NCBI RefSeq assembly: GCF_039523415.1
Contig: NZ_BAAAFG010000015.1
Span: 186,001-250,000, forward strand
DNA length: 64,000 nt
Reading direction: 5' to 3'
Source of the DNA: Gangjinia marincola
GTDB taxonomy: Bacteria; Bacteroidota; Bacteroidia; Flavobacteriales; Flavobacteriaceae
Every line of letters begins with the position of its first letter. Positions within the stretch are counted from its first letter, which is position 1. Both the position numbers and the translations under genes were made by a program. The notes beneath the pieces are model-generated. The model was not told the DNA's origin. It saw nothing but the letters and a program-made list of their open reading frames with translations, and searched no databases. Shown here piece after piece: positions 59,955 through 64,000 of this stretch.

Positions 59955-61079
59955 ATGAAACGTTTTAATGCAGGTTCATTCATAAATCAAGGGTATTATA
60001 AAAGTTTTGAACCCAATGTAATTAATAGACCATGGAATGTAGACGACATGCAAGTCCTTAGCCTTTTGAGCAGAGCAGATAGGCATCTTGGTAGGTTGGA
60101 TATGTATTCAGAGTATGTGAATATAGATCTTTTTCTAAGTATGCATATTGCTAAAGAGGCTACTCAATCTTCTAAAATCGAAGGAACTCAAACTAACATG
60201 GAAGAGGCTTTTTTAAATAAAGAAGATGTCTCTTACGAAAAAAGGGACGATTGGGAAGAGGTTCAAAATTATATTCAGGCCATGAATGAGGCTGTGAAGT
60301 TGCTCAGTTCTCTTCCATTTTCCTCCAGATTAATTACAAAAGCACATACTATTTTGTTGCAAGGAGTGAGGGGTAAAAGCAAATTACCCGGAGAATATAG
60401 AAGGAGTCAAAATTGGATTGGAGGAGCAACCTTAAATGATGCTGTCTTCATACCTCCTAATCATAATTCAATTCAGACGCTCATATCAGACCTAGAAAAA
60501 TTTGCGAACGATGAATTAAATCCATTACCTGATTTATTAAAGATCGCAATCATTCATTATCAATTTGAAACCATACATCCTTTTTTAGATGGAAATGGTA
60601 GGGTAGGCAGGTTATTAATTACACTATATCTAGTTTCTAAGGGTGTTCTTAAAAAACCTATGCTTTATTTATCTGATTTCTTTGAGAAAAATAGAACGCT
60701 TTATTATGACAATTTAATGCGTGTAAGAACTCACAATGATTTAACACAATGGTTAAAGTTTTTCCTTTCGGGTATAATTGAAACAGCAAAAAGCGGAGTA
60801 AAAACGTTTGATGGAATTTTACAACTCCAACGCATGAACGAAGAGAAAATTAAAGAACTTAAGGCAAGGAGTAGTGACGCTAAATTGGTTTTAGATCATC
60901 TTTATGTCAAACCCATAGTAGATGTTAAAGCTGTTTCAAAGATTATTTCCAAGTCTCTCGTATCGTCTTACAGATTGATTTCAGACATGGAAAAACTTGA
61001 AATTCTTGACGAAATCACTGGCGCAGAAAGGGATCGTGTTTATGCGTATAGCAGTTATTTAGATTTATTTTCTAGCTAA
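59955..61079 (+). CDS. Fic-domain protein (predicted AMP transferase)
   Basis: A 374-residue Fic enzyme that should transfer AMP to target proteins. The catalytic motif HPFLDGNGRVGR is at residues 208-219, complete. The N-terminal inhibitory motif SSKIEG (72-77) matches the S/TxxxEG/N type that keeps Fic proteins inactive. The last 75 residues (from about 300) look like a winged helix-turn-helix (VLDHLYVKPIVDVKAVSKIISKS). No separate antitoxin gene is seen. The promoter region has two operator-like repeats, consistent with self-regulation. It sits between recJ and an MFS gene. Confidence 0.93.
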   Translation: MKRFNAGSFINQGYYKSFEPNVINRPWNVDDMQVLSLLSRADRHLGRLDMYSEYVNIDLFLSMHIAKEATQSSKIEGTQTNMEEAFLNKEDVSYEKRDDWEEVQNYIQAMNEAVKLLSSLPFSSRLITKAHTILLQGVRGKSKLPGEYRRSQNWIGGATLNDAVFIPPNHNSIQTLISDLEKFANDELNPLPDLLKIAIIHYQFETIHPFLDGNGRVGRLLITLYLVSKGVLKKPMLYLSDFFEKNRTLYYDNLMRVRTHNDLTQWLKFFLSGIIETAKSGVKTFDGILQLQRMNEEKIKELKARSSDAKLVLDHLYVKPIVDVKAVSKIISKSLVSSYRLISDMEKLEILDEITGAERDRVYAYSSYLDLFSS

Positions 61080-61093
61080 TCAAGAAATTTAAA

Positions 61094-62362
61094 ATGCCTA
61101 AAAACGACCCCTACGCAGCGCTCCGATTTAAAGAGTTCAATATTTTTTTAGTGATGCGGTTTGCATTGGTGTTTGCCTGGTCCATGCAATTTATCGTGAT
61201 TGAATGGCAGGTGTATTCGATTACTAAAAATCCGTTGTCTTTAGGAATCATAGGTCTCATGGAAATTATCCCGGCATTTACCATGGCATTATTTGCAGGT
61301 CATATTGTGGATCAGCGTGAAAAACGAAATCTTCTCGCACTTTGTATAGGAGCATTCTCGCTGATAAGCTTTGGCTTGTTTTTATTGACCTGGCCTAAAA
61401 TTGTATCAGACTGGTCAAAAGATTATATCCTGTTTGGCATCTATGCCTTAGTATTTTGTGGAGGGTTTCTACGCTCTTTTTTTGGGCCAACCATTTTTTC
61501 GCTTATCGCCCTTATCGTTCCTAAACGTATTTATCCCAATGCAGCAACCTGGAGCAGTTCTACCTGGCAAATGGCTTCGGTATTAGGTCCTGCTACCGGC
61601 GGATTTTTAATTCATAGGATTGGTGTACATTGGACGCTGTGCATCATTTTTGGTTTAGTTTTATTCTCCTTGGCAGTTCTTTTTAGCATTCCTAAAAAAC
61701 CTATTCTCAATCCAAACATTGGGGAACCTGTGCTCAAAAGTTTAAAAGAAGGGATTCGCTTCGTCAGGAATACAAAAGCCATTATTGGCGCGCTGACCTT
61801 GGATATGGTCGCTGTTTTATTTGGAGGCGCGGTAGCACTATTGCCCGTATTTGCACAAGATATCCTTGAAGTAGGTTCAGAAGGTTTTGGGGTGTTGAGG
61901 GCAGCTCCAGCAGTAGGAGCATTTCTTACGATGTTAACCACAGCGTATTTACCCATAAGCAAAAATGCAGGGAAGAAACTACTCGCAACTATTTTTGGTT
62001 TTGGAATATGTATCATAGTCTTTGGCCTATCAACTATCTTTTGGGTATCTGTAGTTGCCTTATTTTTTAGCGGAGTTACAGACGGAGTGTCTATGGTTAT
62101 TCGCCAGACCATCCTGCAACTTAAAACACCAGATCATATGCGGGGTAGAGTAGCCTCCGTGAATTCTATGTTCGTTGGCTCCAGTAATGAACTAGGAGCG
62201 TTTGAGAGTGGAGTCACGGCAAAATTAATGGGAACAGTAACAGCAGTTGTTTTTGGAGGAAGTATGACCTTACTTACAGTAGTAACAACCTGGTTTGCAT
62301 CGCCAAGTTTTAGGAACTTGGACTTAAGAAAAGATGTGGAAGAACACGAGAAAGAACACTAA
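61094..62362 (+). CDS. MFS transporter
   Basis: Major facilitator superfamily transporter (422 residues, about 12 membrane segments), similar to the enterobactin-exporter-like MFS_3 group. The motif between helices 2 and 3 is AGHIVDQREKRN (GxxxDxxxRR-like). The substrate is unknown. It begins 14 nt after fic and its stop overlaps the convergent LpxH-like gene by 4 nt. Confidence 0.9.
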   Translation: MPKNDPYAALRFKEFNIFLVMRFALVFAWSMQFIVIEWQVYSITKNPLSLGIIGLMEIIPAFTMALFAGHIVDQREKRNLLALCIGAFSLISFGLFLLTWPKIVSDWSKDYILFGIYALVFCGGFLRSFFGPTIFSLIALIVPKRIYPNAATWSSSTWQMASVLGPATGGFLIHRIGVHWTLCIIFGLVLFSLAVLFSIPKKPILNPNIGEPVLKSLKEGIRFVRNTKAIIGALTLDMVAVLFGGAVALLPVFAQDILEVGSEGFGVLRAAPAVGAFLTMLTTAYLPISKNAGKKLLATIFGFGICIIVFGLSTIFWVSVVALFFSGVTDGVSMVIRQTILQLKTPDHMRGRVASVNSMFVGSSNELGAFESGVTAKLMGTVTAVVFGGSMTLLTVVTTWFASPSFRNLDLRKDVEEHEKEH

Positions 62363-63111
62363 TACTTCTCTAGCGATAGGTCAGTACCATCAAAAACACC
62401 ATAGGTATAGTAGGTAATCCAATCGCCAAGATTGATATAGGTAGAAGAATCGTTCAAAGGTATTTCTAACGGAAGATGCCGGTGTCCAAACACAAAATAA
62501 TCACGGTGTTTTTCATTTAACTTACGTTTTGAATATTGAACCAGCCACTCTTTCTCTTCTCCTAAAAAAGTTACATCCTCGTCACCAGAAATGAGTTTAT
62601 TTTTCACCGAAAAATATTGCGCAAGCTTTACGCCTAAATCTGGATGTAACCAGCGATAGGCCCATTTGGAAACTGGATTGGTGAAGACTTTTTTCATGCG
62701 TTTATACCCCTTGTCGCCGGGGCCTAATCCATCACCGTGACCTATGAAAAAAGTTTTGTCGTTAAAGGTAAATTCCTGTGGCTCATGATACACCGGGATG
62801 TTTAGTTCTTCTTCAAAATAGCCGTTCATCCATAAATCGTGATTCCCCACAAAATAGTAAACAGGGGTACCGCTATCAGTAATTTCAGCAAGTTTACCTA
62901 AGGTTCTGGTGAAACCTTTAGGAACAACAGTCTTATACTCAAACCAAAAGTCAAATAAATCTCCCAATAGAAAAATAGCCGCAGCATCTTCTTTAATCTG
63001 ATCTAACCAAGCGACAAATTTCTTTTCGCGAATCAAACTCTCCTCACGTGTAGGTGCTCCTAAATGATTGTCACTGGCAAAGTATACCTTTTTACCTATT
63101 GGAAGTTGCAT
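62359..63111 (-). CDS. UDP-2,3-diacylglucosamine diphosphatase (LpxH-like)
   Basis: Metallophosphoesterase of lipid A synthesis that removes UMP from UDP-2,3-diacylglucosamine (about 250 residues). Metal-binding motifs: FASDNHLGAP, LLGDLFDFWFEY, FVGNHDLWM, FIGHGDGLG and FGHRHLPLE. In Bacteroidota this hydrolase fills the LpxH role; the name is by family. The start is ATG 63111; a TTG 9 nt upstream overlaps the -7 box and is less likely. Confidence 0.9.
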   Translation of the reverse strand: MQLPIGKKVYFASDNHLGAPTREESLIREKKFVAWLDQIKEDAAAIFLLGDLFDFWFEYKTVVPKGFTRTLGKLAEITDSGTPVYYFVGNHDLWMNGYFEEELNIPVYHEPQEFTFNDKTFFIGHGDGLGPGDKGYKRMKKVFTNPVSKWAYRWLHPDLGVKLAQYFSVKNKLISGDEDVTFLGEEKEWLVQYSKRKLNEKHRDYFVFGHRHLPLEIPLNDSSTYINLGDWITYYTYGVFDGTDLSLEKY

Positions 63112-63117
63112 ATACCG

Positions 63118-63125
63118 CAAAGATA
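63118..63125 (-). promoter_or_regulatory. -7 box of the LpxH-like gene, next to the start codon
   Basis: TATCTTTG on the minus strand with 6 nt to the ATG at 63111, the same geometry as at bioF. Confidence 0.55.
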
Positions 63126-63206
63126 TTAATTAATGGGAAAGCGTAAATTACTGTTCAAGCGTAGCATATTCAATGTGAAATGTCCTTTAATAAAGAAACT
63201 ATGTTT

Positions 63207-63281
63207 GCGTGAGGGATAGCAGCGGCATCCTCTCTTCAACGCGTTGAAGAGAGATATAGCGAATAGCCCGGCTTGTCACGC
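63207..63281. repeat. Dispersed palindromic repeat, copy R3
   Basis: Outer arms GCGTGA / TCACGC, then GGGATAGCAGCGGCATCC, a perfect 24-bp inner palindrome (63230-63253, CTCTCTTCAACG and its complement), then GATATAGCGAATAGCCCGG. It begins directly after the queD stop. Same layout as R2 at 48741. Confidence 0.8.
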
Positions 63282-63282
63282 C

Positions 63283-63732
63283 CTAATTATCACTGGCGTA
63301 CCACTCTGCAAAACTGGTTTCGGTCTCTTGGAGTCTTAATGCGTACAGCTTAATATGATTGGGTAGTCTGGCACTGATTTTTTCGGCAAAATCTATCACC
63401 ATGTTCTCACTTGTAGGTTGATAATCTGCTAGAATTACGTTGTGCCCGCGTTGTTTCAACTCTTTTGCCAGCTCAATATGTGGAGTGTTTTTATTAAACA
63501 CCGTGGCGTGATCAAATTGATTGACAATTTCTTCTTTCACTATTTTTTTAAGGTCGCTAAAATCAATCACCATGCCCAATTTAACGTTATTTGTGTCTGT
63601 AATAGGCGACCCGATTACCGTAACCGATAATTTATAGCTGTGCCCGTGAACATTTTTACACTTGCCATCGTAGCCATACAGCGCGTGACCGGTTTCAAAA
63701 TTAAACTGCTTAGTGATTCGTATTATACTCAT
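63283..63732 (-). CDS. queD: 6-carboxytetrahydropterin synthase
   Basis: Zinc enzyme of queuosine (7-deazaguanine) synthesis that makes 6-carboxytetrahydropterin from dihydroneopterin triphosphate (149 residues). Zinc ligands are His16, His29 and His31, and the catalytic Cys25 is in GKCKNVHGHSYKL, with a later Glu/His pair (FDHATV, PTSENM). Cys in this position favours QueD over 6-pyruvoyl tetrahydropterin synthase, though the two are close. It has a -7 box 17 nt upstream. Confidence 0.92.
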   Translation of the reverse strand: MSIIRITKQFNFETGHALYGYDGKCKNVHGHSYKLSVTVIGSPITDTNNVKLGMVIDFSDLKKIVKEEIVNQFDHATVFNKNTPHIELAKELKQRGHNVILADYQPTSENMVIDFAEKISARLPNHIKLYALRLQETETSFAEWYASDN

Positions 63733-63749
63733 GCGTATACCTTAGGATG

Positions 63750-63757
63750 CAAAAATA
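63750..63757 (-). promoter_or_regulatory. -7 box of queD
   Basis: TATTTTTG on the minus strand, 17 nt before the queD start codon; no -33 element recognised. Confidence 0.45.
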
Positions 63758-63763
63758 CGCTTC

Positions 63764-64000
63764 TTATTGTTTTTTGAGTAAGGGTAAGTAGGTAAATCTA
63801 AATTTTAACGTAGAGACAAATGCACGAATAAATATCCAAACTACAAAGGCTCCCCAAATGCCCAATAACCCCCATTGTTGATGCTTGCTCAAATAAAGCA
63901 TGGGTATGAACCCTAGAAAGGTTGAAGCAAACAACACATTACGCAGGTATTTCATTTTGCCCAGACCCTTGAAAATCCCATCAAAGGTGAATGCTACTGC
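63764..64000 (-). CDS. MATE-family transporter, C-terminal fragment cut by the window end
   Basis: The frame is open up to the window edge, so only about 78 C-terminal residues are seen; the ATG at 63955 is internal. Membrane-rich sequence with FTFDGIFKGLGKMKYLRNV, a pattern of MATE/DinF-type exporters, then a final helix (LLGIWGAFVVWIFIRAFVS). Substrate and full length are unknown. queD begins 31 nt downstream with its own -7 box. Confidence 0.75.
   Translation of the reverse strand, partial: AVAFTFDGIFKGLGKMKYLRNVLFASTFLGFIPMLYLSKHQQWGLLGIWGAFVVWIFIRAFVSTLKFRFTYLPLLKKQ

Noticed and set aside
61612..62112. 166-codon minus-strand frame inside the MFS gene
   Set aside because: Long only because the opposite frame is membrane-coding; the product is Pro/Thr rich and matches nothing.
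59955..62362. Fic plus MFS as a toxin-antitoxin or defence island
   Set aside because: No antitoxin, restriction, helicase-nuclease or other defence gene is adjacent; the MFS gene is a common transporter. Only the Fic autoregulation idea is kept.
1..64000. CRISPR arrays, rRNA or tRNA genes, prophage or insertion sequences
   Set aside because: No regularly spaced direct repeats, no cloverleaf-like or rRNA-like sequence and no transposase or phage gene was seen. A subtle tRNA could only be excluded with a covariance search.

Overview
The window is chromosomal DNA from a member of the Flavobacteriaceae (Bacteroidota), most likely marine. The evidence is Bacteroidota-type promoters (TAnnTTTG -7 boxes, two with a TTG/TTTG about 19 nt upstream), gliding genes gldD/gldE, a type IX secretion (T9SS) cargo protein, TonB-dependent receptors, an atpDC pair separate from the other ATP synthase genes, an L21 protein with a C-terminal extension, and an mS38-like 30-residue basic protein. 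I found no rRNA, tRNA, CRISPR array, prophage or insertion sequence. Both ends cut genes: a TonB-dependent receptor on the left and a MATE-type transporter on the right.

Layout. 1-5.2 kb: receptor 3' end, SGNH/GDSL lipoprotein, atpD, atpC. 5.4-13.0 kb: nhaA, then the biotin cluster bioF-bioD-bioA, a convergent Coa1-like gene, a FabF-like ketosynthase and bioB. 13.2-15.9 kb (minus): recX, rng, the mS38-like mini-gene and an HU gene. 16-22.4 kb: mutY, a small secreted protein, rluF, a methyltransferase, ssb, gldE, gldD and an EamA permease. 22.5-26 kb (minus): an active/inactive pair of M16 peptidases. 26-28.5 kb: DUF4199, rplU, rpmA, DUF3332. 28.7-30.0 kb (minus): ahcY. 30.1-35.4 kb: nine tightly packed plus-strand genes (phosphopantetheinyl transferase, cupin, GGGP synthase-like, DUF4177-like, thiamine-binding protein, PnuC/PnuT transporter, NadR-like kinase, DUF4301, arfB). 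35.6-38.0 kb: a TPP riboswitch in front of a TonB-dependent receptor. 38-40 kb (minus): an OmpA-type lipoprotein and xth. 40-47 kb: a 1148-residue putative outer-membrane barrel, a small lipoprotein and a T9SS cargo. 47-64 kb: glyS, a coiled-coil membrane protein, comF, an Ig-like lipoprotein, a nitrilase-family amidase with a lipoprotein, recQ, an HDAC-like deacetylase, an AhpD-like protein, recJ, fic, an MFS transporter, an LpxH-like hydrolase, queD and the MATE fragment.

How the parts connect. The clearest themes are biotin synthesis, including a dedicated-looking ketosynthase, and vitamin scavenging. A receptor under TPP control probably imports thiamine. It lies just downstream of an operon holding a thiamine-binding protein, a PnuC/PnuT-type permease and a NadR-like kinase. 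In that operon the DUF4301 protein shows motifs resembling UDP-sugar pyrophosphorylases, suggesting an unrecognised nucleotidyltransferase.

Most of the non-genic novelty is repeats and leaders: a dispersed hairpin family with three copies here; a short repeat that also lies in frame inside bioF; a perfect 32-bp palindrome after arfB; a 20-bp palindrome in the rng leader; a terminator-like hairpin at the predicted rplU transcription start; paired inverted repeats bracketing the fic promoter; and several genes whose start codon lies only 4-6 nt after the -7 box, which predicts leaderless mRNAs. All functional calls come from reading the sequence and family knowledge; no database search was run.
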